Positions 1-12,179 of a DNA stretch of 64,000 bases are shown piece by piece. The translations under genes were made by a program, and so were the position numbers. Source of the stretch: Taeniopygia guttata (lineage: Eukaryota > Chordata > Aves > Passeriformes > Estrildidae). The stretch's first letter is position 1; each line of letters begins with the position of its first letter. The notes beneath the pieces are model-generated. The model had not been told where the DNA came from, did not search any database, and was given only the letters and a program-made list of their open reading frames with translations. The stretch is taken from positions 2,666,001 to 2,730,000 of the forward strand of contig NC_133034.1 of the NCBI RefSeq assembly GCF_048771995.1, written 5' to 3'.

Positions 1-878
1 CAAAGCACTTCACCTCTGACTTCCCTGAACTGATTCCTGGGCGGGAACTTTACAAAACACTTCAAATATGAGCCTAGCAACTAGCAATTTATAGTTTATT
101 GATCTATGATTTATATACTTGGTAGAAGTATATTATAGATGTCTCATATTACACAGGCAGTGTGTTTCCCTCTCCTTTTCCCCCTCTCTGAAGGAAAGGT
201 GCAGTCACCCCTACCCTTGTTCCTCATTCCTAAACAGGACACCTAGATAAGGTGCCATAAGCTGCCATTTGGTTTTGACAACTGTTACTTTTATATCAGA
301 CAAAGAGTAAGGGCTTTTATACCTCAAAACTTGTTTGTATGCAACTGCACTAGCTGGTAATCCCAGAGATTTTGCCTCATTTTAACTCATAAGGCAAACT
401 GAGCTGTTAATATATAGACATATATATTATGGCAGCAGATTTCTCTGCAGGTCATTAGTACAAACCTCGAGCTGCTTTCCACATGATTTTCCCTTGCATG
501 TACATCTGAGGTACTTTATTTAGTCAGAACTTGAGTTTTGTACCTCTTTTGGTCTAAATGCCAAAGCAGATTAAGAATTTTGCCTTTTCTTCTTCGTAAC
601 ATCGAGATACACATTAATTGAGTCTCTCAAAAAATACACAGTACAAAACCCCCTCAGATGGGGGATTGGTTTTCCTCACACACTCACTAACTCTTCCAGA
701 AAGGAACTCTCCTCCTTCCCCACCAACATCTCTGAGGTGAAAATATTCCCTGAATACAATTTTTCACTCCTGTAGGACTGGATAATGGGATCCATACAGG
801 TTCTGAAACTCTGGAGCAGCTGAGGTTAGTACAGCTAACACATGATGGAGTTTGGTATGACAAGATACATTAACTTAC
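1..878 (-). other. Claudin intron 3 (partial)
   Basis: By phase and orientation this lies downstream of claudin exon 3. I looked for the TM4/C-terminal exon (TKYELG-type start) on the minus strand and did not find it, so the 3' part of the gene probably lies beyond the left edge. No other feature seen. Confidence 0.55.
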
Positions 879-960
879 TTGGTTCCAGCATACAGTTGGT
901 TAAAAAACTGAGCAGTAACCATTGCAGCATACCAAGAAATAGCCACCATGGAGCAGAGAC
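879..960 (-). CDS. Claudin exon 3
   Basis: 82-bp exon with acceptor ctggtag at its 5' side (961 onward) and a consensus GTAAGT donor at 873-878. It encodes GLCSMVAISWYAAMV then TAQFFNQLYAGTK, the TM3 and second extracellular loop segment of claudins; CLDN15 has GICGMVAISWYA and LYPGTK at the same place. It starts with two bases completing the Gly codon split from exon 2 and ends two bases into a Lys codon. Confidence 0.85.
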
Positions 961-3900
961 CTACCAGAAAAAGTTTAAGAAGCACACAGGTGAATGATTC
1001 CTTTAATGGCTGTAACAGATTTAAACCAAAAATAAGTTTATTTCATTTAGTCTGGCTGTGAAAGCCATACAAAGTATCAATAGTGCTCTCATTTCAGTCT
1101 TGATATTACCTCCTAAAATAAAAAGAAATCCTCCTGTGACAGTAAACTTCATTTTTCCTTCTTCATCACTCAACCCAATGTTTGTGCACTTCATACCAAG
1201 CAGTGAGAGTACTGCAGCTAAGAATCCCAAAAGGATGGAAGTAATCATCAGGGCACGGCATGCCTGAATGTGAGCTAAGACAGAAAAAGAGAAAACAAAT
1301 CAGGATCTATATAGAAATTACATTAATCTTGTGCTGAAAGAAATAAAAGCAATTAGAGGAAGTGACATAATTAACAGGTGCAGTAATGAGTGAATCTTGT
1401 CCAACTTTGTCATATGGTTCAGAGAAGCCTCAAAACCCAAGTGTGTTTAGCCTTCAAGTCAAACAGTTTTGAGAGTTGAACTATGCCTACATTTATAAGC
1501 TCAGTAAATCTTCTTGTGTCTTTAGTAAATCCTGAAAAACTACACCAAGCCACTCATCCCTTACATTCCTGTGAAAATGCCTGGTGGTATACATGGTCAT
1601 TTGCGGGAGCAGGAGGAAACCTCCTACTCACAAGTCCTTCTGAATTCCTGACACGTGTGCAGCTGAGTGCACAGGACACGTCTGAAATGCAGGTGACAGT
1701 CAAGGTGTGCAAGGCTCTGGCACTACTGAGGAACTGGAGAAAGGTGCCAGCTTTGCTGCTTCGAGGGAGAGACAGGAAAGAATGGTGCTCAAGTTAGCAG
1801 TGCACTTCAAACTCAGTGTAACAAACAGGAGTGAGCGTGTCTGAGAGCTGCAGCACTCTTCCCTAGGACATTCTCCTGTGGAGAGGTTACAGCTGCTGTG
1901 GGCACGTTAGGGAATCTGGTATGCTGGCAAATCTGCATCCTTTAAGCTCCTGGTCTTCACATCTAGGTATCAATTGCACAGAAACCAGGACTAGATTACT
2001 AATCAGCCTAAGTCACGTGGGGATTTGGGGCTCCTTTAAAATGGCAGCCTGCATTTGGCAGGCTCCAGGTCAGATGGCATTTCGGCACCTTTGTTGTGAG
2101 ATAAGCATGCCAAGCATCACAGCCTGGCAGGGTCACAACTGCTAACTTGGTTAACTTGATTAAGTTCTCTTCCAACCTAAACGATTTTATGACTCTGCAG
2201 TTTCTATGATACCTCAGAAGGGTCAGACCTGATTCCAACTGGACACTCACATCATTGATGCCAGCATTCAAGCTCTTGCTCCCTGACCACCTCCACATCC
2301 TCCACAATAACCTGCTGGCTAGTTCTGTGGTGGAGTGGGCTGTAACTCTCCAGACAACAAAAACCAGACAGAGAGACAGGAGGCAAAGTGATGCTCACAC
2401 TCCAACTCAGCCTAATGTGGCTTAAGAGTACTGGTCCTACAAGCTTAAGAGTTACCAAAGATAGCAATAAGAACTCATGAGATAAATATACAGAATTAAA
2501 GGCTAAAATAATTTGAGGAGTTAATGCTTTGTTAAGCACTAATTTTAAAACTTCAATAGAAAAAAATGAAGACAGCAGTAAAAGTGGAAAGACCCCTCAA
2601 AATACCACTAACAGTTCAAGGTTTTTGCCTGCAGAAGATACTGTAAAGGTAAGTACTCAACAACATTGCTTTCAGATTTGGGATTTTTCACTGTGGCAAT
2701 CACCCAGCAGGGTCCAACAACTCACATTTCAGGTCCTGGGGACTCCTGCAGTGTTAGATGGACTCCCCATATCTTTCCAGGACACATAAGCATACCCTTG
2801 CTAGCAATCCAATGGGAAAGAGATTTCATACAAATGTACCACAACACCATAATCTCAACAGCTTTAACTGAGGATCTTAGTTCACAATTTAGAAAACTCA
2901 AATTTTTATTTTAAACTTAGCTTATTTAACAAGATAAAACGTCAGTGCATTTTATTAGTCCACACCAATTGTAAGAAATTATCCCCAAATCCTGTCACTG
3001 GAAAAAAAAACCTATGGAACTTTAAAAAGAAGAGGGAAAAAAAAACAACAACAACAAAAAAAAAGGAATTTACAAAGCTTTGGCAACTAGTTATATTAAA
3101 TGTTTGACTTAGTTGTGACTAGACAGAAAATGCTATATGGAGTAGCCACTCATGGTTTCAGTCTTGTGCAATATTGCATTTAAAAGCTCCTCATTTCAAA
3201 TATTTGTCATTTAGAGTAGTGGTTTAGTGAACTCAAAAGCATTAAATTGGTTTAAAAGAACCAAGTCAGACTTTTCCCATACATAAAGCAAAACCCAGAA
3301 GTATTCCATATAGCTCAGTTGCCAATAAGGAAACTTTCGAGGAAAATCTTCATTGTCCTTCTGATGAGAGGTAACAAAGACACTTTTGTTTTATCTTTTT
3401 GCCCTCCCTCCAGTTCCTGGCATCATGGCAGCAGTTTCAGCCAAGTTTCTAAACCGCAATTTGAAACACGCCTAAACTGGCCTGGTAATTTTTAATCTGC
3501 CTTGGTTGATATCTGCAAGCGCTATGGATGTTTCTCAGAAGTCCCACTGTCTGCTGAGCCCTTGTTGCCAAACCCATTTTCTTCCTCTTTCCTGCTTTGC
3601 CCATCTGTCCTTTCAACTGTTATACCATCCATTGTCTTCTGACTTTTGTTTTTCAGCTTTCCTTTCTAAAAATGTTTTATCTTCACATTTTGCAAGCTGT
3701 TTTTCCCTTCTGCTTCCCCCATCTTTACCCCTTGACTATACTGCCCTCTTCTCAACTGCAGGACTGATCTCTTCAACAGATCAAAGCTAATCTTCACAAA
3801 TTCACTTCAGAGCCTGTCCCAATCATTTACTTTCTGGCCCCACTTTTCTCCTTCCTGCTAACTCCATGTTGTTACCTGTAGCTCTCAGGAGCCCTGCTGT

Positions 3901-6900
3901 TGCTTGTCTTCTCTTCGGTTTGCTTTGACACTCATGGTGCTCTTTTCTGACCAGGTTCTTTCAAACCCACTTTTTCCTCCAGATGCTGATCTCCTGTGGG
4001 CCCATGGCCCAAATCTGCTCATATTCTCAGAGGCAGCACCCCGTGTAAACACATCAGTGACAAGATGCTGCCTGGAGTCAGTGGCAGTAAGCTACAAACC
4101 AGCCTTGGAGTGGTTTTTACAAGAACCAAATAAAATCACAGACTCATTAAGGCTGGCAAAGATCTCTCAGATCAAGTCCAACTACTAAGCCAGCAGTGCT
4201 GGTGCACACTGACATAAGTGCTCTGCAGAGGATAATGGAGGATAATGTCTGAGGGAATGATCCTGCGTTACTGAGGCTAAAATGTTTAAATACGTTATGT
4301 TCCTTTTCATACACACACACACACACACGCACACACTAAAAGCAGAAAAATGAAAGATGAACATATTATTCTCTAAATACTGGACACCATTTCAGAGAAT
4401 TGTTATGAGAGTGTTAGAGCTGCTCAAACACAAGCCTTTACTTCAGACTGAGGGAGAAAGTGAATTTAACACCTCATTCCCACTTAATCCTATATTACAC
4501 ATTCTTCAGATTAGGAGTATCCTCCTACCTATTTAGTTTAGCCACCTCCTAGGGCAGATTCAGCTAGAAGGAAGGCATTTTTATTCTGAATAAGTATCTA
4601 CATACTGAATTATTCAAGATTAATAAAAAATAGCTTTACTGTCTAAAACATGCTTGGTATCCACAGAATACTGCCTAGTTGGGCATTTGAGGACAACCAC
4701 AATTATGATGAAGACTGATGCACAGAACAGGGACCAGCAGATCATAATTTCTTTGTATTTAAAACCACATCCAAGTAGACTTTAGTTACTGTCAGTTAAC
4801 TAACAGTAGTTAGCATTAGTTGACAAGCTTAATGATATATTTATAGCATATACTCCTTCTATAAGTTATAATATGTATAATGTATTATCATGTATTTCTT
4901 GGATTATCTACAATTTTCAGTGTCAACTCACAAAAACCACTACCACTTCTCAGGTAAAACCAGTATTTCCTATTACATTAAAACCTCCAGATACGGTACA
5001 TTAGCTATGAAGTTTTGCAAAATAAGGTCTATACAATAATTCTAAATAAATAAATAGTTTAAAAATCTCCTACTAAGACATCCCACAAGATGCTAGAGAA
5101 GAGATTACAACCCACTTTAAATGCCTGTTAAATTCTTGATCAACTGGCTTTGTTTGTGTTATTTTATAGCCTTTCCTAACATGCCTGACACATTCTGCTG
5201 CTTGAGAGATTTTTATTACTTCAGCCCACAAAGTCCTTCTTGGCCAGTTATTTTCCAGTATTACCAGATTACTAAAACAAAAGCCTTACTACTTTTTGCC
5301 AGTAAGTTTTTTAGCAATATAAACACGGCTGCACAAAGTCACCTACCAGGCAATGCAAGCATGGAGTCAAAATCCCTGCAGTTGGATACTCCAGTGCTGT
5401 CTTCTGCACAACTCTTCCACAGGTTTTCAAACAGCGTGGATGTTGTGATCACAGAACCATGTATACTGGAAACTTTCCAGTAATTATTTGGCAAAGTAGC
5501 TCCAATAACTGCCAACCCACCCAAGCACAAAAGAAAGCCAACAATTTCCAATGTAGCAGTCATACTTGTGAGTAGTAACAGTTAAGTATCCTTATAATTA
5601 GATTACAATCAAGTGAAGCCCTTCAGAAGCCTCCTTGCTGTTTTATCTCTGAGTTTCGCTCCAAAATGAGTCTACCTTTGCTCTTTGCTCTTTCCCCATA
5701 GATAAGGCTTACTGGGCATGACAATAAGAAGTGGGAGCAGTTCATGATAAAGATATTAGTGTGTAAAAAAAGTGACCATATTAATTCTTTTTCTAATAGG
5801 AAGTGAAAAATGAGCCTATTCTTCTCAGCCTAGAAAGTCCAGTCAGTATTTCTACAAAATACCTTGTAAGAGTGATAAAATAGGCAAATATTTTATTTCT
5901 GTCTCTTTTCTGAAGTCAACTAGATTTTACACTAGATTAGGATTGCTTGTAATTTTATTTTTGCTGTCAAATCAAAAAGCTTTTATGTAATAATTTCTTG
6001 AGGATTCAAACAACTTGAGAAAAGAAGCTTTATACTTCTGCTAGAAAATTTAGCACAGTTTTTGGAGTTATGGTCATAAGTAATCCACAACAACTGTACT
6101 GCCAGCTTCTTTCAGGAAGCTTAAGTTTATGGATGAGTGGTTTCCATTAATATTTACTGTCTATTGATCTACAGCTAAACACATTCAGTCTTAAAAACCA
6201 TCCCACTTACACTGTACAATTGTACAATGTATTCCAATTGTAATAATGCAATAGAAATGTAAGGAAATGTCATGGAATTGAAATGTAAGGAAATTAAGGA
6301 GCTAGTGTGACAGACCTGTCTCTAAAGGAATAAAATTATGGAGAAAAACAGCTACAAGAAAAATAGTATATATCAATAAATTGCATCTGTTTGTTAGAAT
6401 ACCTTTGGATTAAAAAAAGCTATTCTAGGCAAAGGATATGTTAAATTCAGTTTAGTTACCTCTGCTCTTGGCTAGATAGAATCGTAGCCTCAATTCACAT
6501 CACCCACTCATGTTAATACTTTAGAATACTTGTGGATCCAAACGTGGTTAACCATTTTTGCAGTGATAACCTGCTCTTATCTCCAGGAAATGGAGTCAGA
6601 GTTTCTTCATAAAATAATTCTGCTATGATGCAACATGGTAACAGTTCCACAGCATTTATGTAAACACTACCAGAAGAATTAGCCTTTGAGAGAGCCACAA
6701 CTTGTCCCTAACAGGTATTTGTTGTTTTTCATCAAAATTCACTGCCACTTTGAGCTGATGCTCAAAGGTTCTTAGGTTCAACTGCCAAAGGGTATTACAG
6801 TGCCACAAGGACATTTTGGCTCCCATGGCAGTCAATAGGGTCATTGCCATTGATTTAAACAAGACCAGATTTGGCACTGTGATCCTGTGCAGCTCTACAC

Positions 6901-9508
6901 TTGCAATCCTTTAAGGAAACCAGATACTGTGTGGTAGGAATTGATCTCAGGAGACTTACAGAATTCCCTCCTTCTGCTTAGTCACTGCAACTTGAAAAAG
7001 GATGGTACAGTAAAATGAACACATTGTACCAGTATCCTGGAGTATCTACATTTCATTAAAAGCCCTGCAAAGAGTTTCCAGCCAATTTACCTATACACTG
7101 GTGCTGTGCTGGTCATCTCAGCAATCACTTCTGCTAACAGCACTTTCAAAGGTGAGACAGTTGGGCCCTTGAATCAAGTGTCCACAGCTGTTATACTGCT
7201 GCCAAGGATAGAAATCAAAAACTAAGCGTGTAATTTTTAAAAAATCTCTTCTTAGTTAAGAAACGTATTTCAACGGGCAGTTATAAAGCACGTATATAAA
7301 CAGAAAATATTAAACTGCAGACCTGAAGTGCATGAGTTTTCCTATACAGAACCAGGCATTTTAATAATTCCCTTCAGGAAATGATTCTCCCATGTGTTAA
7401 AGAACATAAGGTTGTTCTTCACTAAATTTTGTAAACTGTGGCTTGTCGGGCAATGGGCATAACAGCCAGCACTGCTCTGCAAGAGGCTCTGCATCAGCAG
7501 GGCTTAAGAGTTGGTGTGGACAGCTTCACATCAGCACCTTCCACAGACTGGGAGCTTTCCTTTGGGCTTGCTCTAACCCAGTCAGTTGAACCAATTGCTA
7601 TCATTGTTCACCCCATCTCCTCACTCTGAATTCCAGAAATATAAAGCATCCTGGTACCTACTCAGAGGAGACTCTGGAGAGGGGCTGGACAGGTACCAGG
7701 ATGGTGTGAAAAGCTGACATTGCCTCTGATGCAATGAGCAATGTTTTAAAATCCTTGGAAGCATGTGATTAGCCTCCTTTTGAGGCTACAAACTCTGGCC
7801 TCATTATGGGATGCTGATACTTACTCTTAAACTGGCCTCCTCATTAGGAAGGCAGATGAGGCCAACAAAGTGAGGGCCCTGCAGATGAACCATGAAAATG
7901 CTGCATCTTGAGAGTTAAACTCTTACCCTTTAGAGATCTGCCTTACAGTTAGGCAGCTCTGACTCCAGGGAAGCCCACATCTGTGTCAAGAAAAACAAGG
8001 TTGATAGTCTGTGACTTGTGGTATTTTTAAGGTTCAAGCAGTGCACATTCAGAATAAAACTGCTGGAAAAATCCAGACAAATAGCAATGACAGCAATCAG
8101 GAACCTATAAAGCACGGAAGACTTGAAGAAATGATATTAACATCACTCATAAAGTGACTACACAAAACTGAAGGTTGTAAAATAATAAATGCAAGGTTCT
8201 GTTTAAGTCAGAAAGCTTAACAAAGTACCATTTCCAAAGGCTTCAGTGTTACTGTTCCTATACTCAGGTTGCTGAGGAAAGAACTTCAGTGTCAGTCCTT
8301 CCCAGTCCTTTACCATAAAGATAGTGTTTACAGAAAGATATTTTTAAAATCCAGAATAATTCAAACAAATACTTTCCAGCCCCTACTGAGACATTTCTTC
8401 TCTTTCTAGCTGCAGGTAACTACCCTGCTAGCATGCTCAACCCTCGAAAACACAAAGCATCCATTGCACAGATGTATTTTAGTCTAAGCTCACCACCTCT
8501 GAGAAAATCCAGAAAAAATACCCAGGTACACAGGTTTAGCACAAAGTATCAAACCAGTCCTGGAATATCTAATAATTCCTGTCTCACACCAAAGCACAAA
8601 TACCAGTGGTCATGATGATCTGCTTGTATTGAAGAACTAGGCTGAGTGAAAAGATGCTATTTCTTCCAAAACTGCTTTTTAAAAAATTCTCAGATTTCCT
8701 GTATATCACCCATACCTCTATGTCAACACACCAGAGAGGGCAGCAAAGCCATAGCAGTGACTGAGCTGAACTGCAGAGTGAAACACTGGTTTCATGGTGG
8801 CCCTTTAAGCTGTCTGCAACCACTACAGGATTTGGCCATACTGGACATACAGCCCATACTGGGCTGTTCTGACACCTCCAGTGTGTGGCTGCTCCCTGAT
8901 ATCCCAGCACAAAGATGCAGGGACACAGGTGACACCTAAAGCACATACACCCCTGCAATCCTTAGGCTGAATTTTGGCTGCAATGCTTTTTCTGGCATGT
9001 CATCATACCAGAGACAGGGATTTTGTCTTGGCCTAACCCTTCTCATTCTTTTGTATACATAGGGCAAGCACACCACACTAAGAAACAAAATTGAAAGCTG
9101 GAAGTTATTTTAATTCAGTGAGAGACACTGATGGAGAAGAAGGCAAGTGGAAATAAAGCACAGAGAACTGCAGTGCCCTCTGGGACACTCTGTGCCCCCC
9201 AGCCTGCCAACATGCTGTCCAGAAAGAAGGAATAAAACCCCATCCTTGGATTTTACAAACATCTGCCATGACCACAGAGTTCACTTACGGTCTGAACTCA
9301 GCATGTAGAGAAATTGCTTGCACTGTACTGATCCAAAAGCAGTTGCTGCACAGTCCATCCAAAGACCTTCAGAAACCCAGTCTGCAGTAACCAGCTCTGT
9401 CGTGGTGTCCAAAACTTTCCATCTGCTGGACATGGTAGTAACAAGTAATGTAGTGAATCCTGCTAAAGCCAGCAGCAACGCACAGATCTGTAGACAGGAT
9501 GATGCCAT
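879..9508 (-). CDS. Claudin of the CLDN10/CLDN15 clade with two alternative first exons (3' end outside window)
   Basis: Tight-junction four-pass membrane protein; this clade forms paracellular ion channels or barriers. Visible coding exons on the minus strand are 1a (9289-9508), 1b (5347-5563), 2 (1110-1274) and 3 (879-960). Both first exons encode the N-terminus, TM1 and most of the first extracellular loop with the claudin W...LW..C...C signature. Both end one base into a codon, so either joins exon 2 in frame (the split codon becomes Pro with 1a, Ala with 1b). Exon 3 ends two bases into a codon and the next exon, expected to start with the TM4 segment, is not seen before position 1. Exon 1b and exon 3 look most like CLDN15 (HGSVITT, FENLW, LYAGTK); exon 1a looks like CLDN10 isoform a (GLWMDCA). 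Two separate genes are the alternative, but no second exon 2 was seen between 5.3 and 9.3 kb. Paralogue identity is unresolved, so no symbol is given. Confidence 0.82.
1110..1274 (-). CDS. Claudin exon 2, shared by both first exons
   Basis: 165-bp exon with acceptor gtcttag and donor gtaata. It encodes HIQACRALMITS, then TM2 and GMKCTNIG, ending FTVTGGFLFILGG. The (Y)IQACRALMI and LGMKCT blocks are claudin hallmarks after the first loop. The incoming phase matches both first exons. Confidence 0.88.
2150..2211 (+). repeat. CR1 LINE 3' tail, decayed
   Basis: Contains TTCTCTTCCAACCTAAACGA followed by ATTTTATGACTCT and TTTCTATGAT, close to the bird CR1 3' end with its ATTCTATGATTCT tail. The upstream body is not clearly recognisable. 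Confidence 0.6.
4133..4196 (-). repeat. CR1-like 3' end fragment, decayed
   Basis: AAAATCACAGACTCATTAAG, then AAGATCTCTCAGATCAAGTC and a CCAAC element, resembles the reverse complement of a CR1 3' end (AATCATAGAATCATTAAGG...AGTCCAAC). Confidence 0.5.
4310..4336. repeat. (AC)n microsatellite
   Basis: About 13 AC units with one interrupting G, in the claudin intron between exon 1b and exon 2. Confidence 0.9.
5347..5563 (-). CDS. Claudin alternative first exon 1b (CLDN15/CLDN10b-like)
   Basis: Starts at an ATG (complement of 5561-5563) and reads 72 codons plus one base to a GTAGGT donor at 5341-5346. It encodes TM1 (ATLEIVGFLLCLGGLAVIGA) and the first loop, with ATLPNNYWKVSSIHGSVITT, FENLWKSC and TGVSNCRDFDSMLALP. 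The two loop cysteines and the LW pair of the claudin signature are intact. The human CLDN15 and CLDN10b first exons share TLPxxYWxVSTxxGxVITT and SMLAL. Exon length is typical for a claudin first coding exon. Confidence 0.88.
5564..9288 (-). other. Claudin interval between first exons 1a and 1b
   Basis: About 3.7 kb, which should hold the exon 1b promoter just upstream of 5563 (a weak TTATAAGG-like box lies near 5592-5600 on the minus strand). A perfect palindrome ATTGTACAATTGTACAAT lies near 6214-6233. No coding exon or clear repeat recognised otherwise. Confidence 0.5.
9289..9508 (-). CDS. Claudin alternative first exon 1a (CLDN10a-like)
   Basis: ATG at 9506-9508 (complement) in a strong Kozak context, with G at -3 and G at +4. 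It reads 73 codons plus one base to a GTAAGT donor (complement of 9283-9288). It encodes TM1 (CLQICALLLALAGFTTLLVT), then SSRWKV, TADWVSEGLWMDC and a second loop cysteine in GSVQCKQF. This matches the CLDN10 isoform-a first exon (SNEWKV, TWVYQGLWMNCAGNALGSF) better than ordinary claudins. The frame stays open upstream to a TTG at 9529, but the ATG is the natural start. It ends in the same phase as exon 1b. Confidence 0.82.
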
Positions 9509-12179
9509 TGCGACAGAAGTTTCCTTCAAAGATGTTCCCCAAAATTTCTGGTATTAGAAACCTGTTGAAACAGTTCAGACACACACAGTGTATGGAGTTA
9601 CCTTTACACAAGCCTGGCCTTTGCAAAAACATCCATAAGATGCCTACCTACAAAATAATGTATCACACAAGGGAACTGTAGCTGTAAATGTAATGTAATG
9701 TAAATCCCATTAAGTAACTAAAATAACTGACTATTCTATACATTATTTTTCTTAGGAAAACTTCTATTATTGTACACATTTACCAAAAAAAAATGCAAAC
9801 AGAGCAAAACCACAGGAGACAACCAAAGAATTCTCTAATTTTAATTTGCAATGTTTCATCCATTTGTTACTTGTTTGCTAATTCAAAATTCATTTAAAAA
9901 TGAAAACTATCAAATGTTTTAGTAAATTATTAATCTCCCAATTACAATATCTACCAATACAAATTTAAAGCAAGATAAATTGTGATACTCACGTTTATGG
10001 TATGTTTCTAATCCGTTTTCTCTACCTTCCTGCAAGATACTAGTGTCAGCACTTTGTGAGGACCAATTCGATCACCCAAACAAAATTTTGTACTCTTTAG
10101 GACCTTTGTCCCATTCTAAAAATCAAGGACCCAGGGCCAAAGCTCTGTCCAGCTGTTGCACAAAGATCTGGCATGTCAAAAGGGAAAATTACCAGGAAAT
10201 TATGGAAATTAGTACCAAATATACTCAGCTCAACCTGACATATAATCTGCTTTGTCAGGGCCACTGAGTTGCCCAGGCACCATCAGAGTGCAAAAGACTG
10301 CAGAAACATTGCTACATTTTCCACAATGGCTGGTTTACCTGAATTTTTTTATGCATTTGTTTTAGGATGCATCCTAAAGAAGAAATATGAATATCCTAAA
10401 GAAGAGCAGTGCAATAAATCACACATCTGTCCGGTGGATGACATTAACAGACCAAACAGTTTGTGTCTGCAGCCATGGCCCGAGGCAGGACAGACCTCCC
10501 GGGCTCACAGCCAAAGGAGGTCTGGCAGCCTGGGACAGCTCTGCAGCCACTTTGCTGCTGCACTTCCTCCTCTCTTTGCCTTCCTCTGTCCCAAGGAGCC
10601 ACCCTCATCACCCCTTCCTCACCCTGTTTCTACCACACAAATCCCATAGGACTGTCCAGATAATACTTTATTGCAAGAGCACATCCATCCCCTTTCAGCC
10701 CACCCCACGGACACCCCACCCTACAGGACCTGATTGTACCAGCTGTCACACAGTGCCATGTTTGTAAGTTTGAGGTGATGCACAGCTGATAGCAAATATG
10801 CATTGCAACTGTCTAAATGAGAATGACAATAAACCAAAAAGGAATAAATAGTCCAGAGCATCTTCCCTCACAAAGTACACATATAGGGTATATGCAAATA
10901 AGAGCTGTAACGTGATAAAAACAAACCCTGAGGGAACAAAAAGGATCACTGTAACAATATTAAAAGCAGCACAAACAAAATGTACATAGTTTGAACACAG
11001 CACAGGAAGGGTTAGCAAATAAAAATATTGAAGTCACTTAAATAAACAAATTACTCCTGATAAGGTCTTTGGAAGCAAAAGTGAGTGGTAAAGTATCTAA
11101 AATGCAAAGTTAAAAACCTCTTTTACTTCTTTTTTATTTTACATAGAAAAACAAAGGAAGAGCATTGATTACAACACTGGTTTCACTAATATATATACAT
11201 TTCTAACATCAGCAATATATGTCTTTGAACCCACTAATCACTTAGTTCAGGCAAATTCTGAGGCTGACCCATGGCCACCAGTGCAATCAGAAAGAGATAA
11301 AATGCAAATTTCAATACGGTACTAAACTACTTAGAGCAGTTTCCCATCACAGCTCACAGAGGTTTTCTCTGGTCAGAGTCTGACCTTGGGGTGAGAAGTC
11401 AAACTCTTTTCACTACCAGTTAGGGAGAAGGAAAAAAAAAAAAAGAAAAAAAGAGGAATAATGTTAATTCATTTCCTACCACTTCCAAAGAATATGACTT
11501 TGTAACTTTGCTCGTGAAGTTGTCACAACATTTTAATAAACTAATCAGTCTTATAGCCACTTGCAATTATAATGTGCAGATCACTCTCATTTGCTATTAA
11601 CTTTGCCTTCACACAACAAACTACAAAATAACTCGGGACCACATGGATGCCAACCTCCCACTGAAGCAGAGTTTCAGTGTTGGGTCAGGTCACCCAAGCC
11701 TTATCCTGTCACAACAGAGGGGTTTCCAGAGGTGGAATTTGCACAACACTCATGTAGAGCGTGTTCCTCTCACCCTGCAGAACTTTTCCTGCTGCAATAT
11801 GTGACTGCTGCCTCTTGTCCTCCACGTGCACCCTTGAGATAAATCACTGTTTATCCTGCTGCTGGATTTTGGCAGCTCTGCACTCTGTCTGGTAGCCCAG
11901 GCGTGTCTGGCATCATGTAGGTGGCTTTGCTGTCCCATGAGTATGTCCACGGCAAAACAGGCAACTGGGAAGGTGCACGCAAACTTCTCCAGACTTCCAA
12001 GCTGCTTTCCAGGCAAACACCTATCGGAACTCAAAATGTCCCTCAGACATTTTTAGAGGTTCCAGGCCTTGGTCAGAAGCATTTTAGACCCTGGCAAGCA
12101 GCTGAGAACAGCTGTGATCTTGAGTCTGAACCATGGAATGAATTACCAACTTTGAAGGTGGAACAAGCAGTCACAGAGG
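9509..12179. other. Intergenic, no gene recognised
   Basis: A+T-rich, with a small TAATG tandem near 9689-9705 and an A-rich tract at 11432-11453. A minus-strand hydrophobic open frame at 10746-11018 has no family signature. Probably the upstream region of claudin exon 1a. Confidence 0.5.

Larger units (their letters stand above)
1275..5346 (-). other. Claudin intron between exon 1b and exon 2
   Basis: About 4.1 kb, A+T-rich. It contains a decayed CR1 tail at about 2150-2211, a CR1-like 65-bp fragment at about 4133-4196, an AC microsatellite at 4310-4336 and a short A-rich tract near 3000-3064. No further claudin exon recognised. Confidence 0.6.

Noticed and set aside
9509-9529. Upstream start of claudin exon 1a at 9529
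   Set aside because: The codon there is TTG; the ATG at 9506-9508 has a strong Kozak context and gives a normal claudin N-terminus.
10746-11018. Minus-strand hydrophobic 90-codon frame as a third claudin-type first exon
   Set aside because: Lacks the LW..C...C signature and a phase-matched donor; A+T-rich DNA gives Phe/Leu-rich frames by chance.
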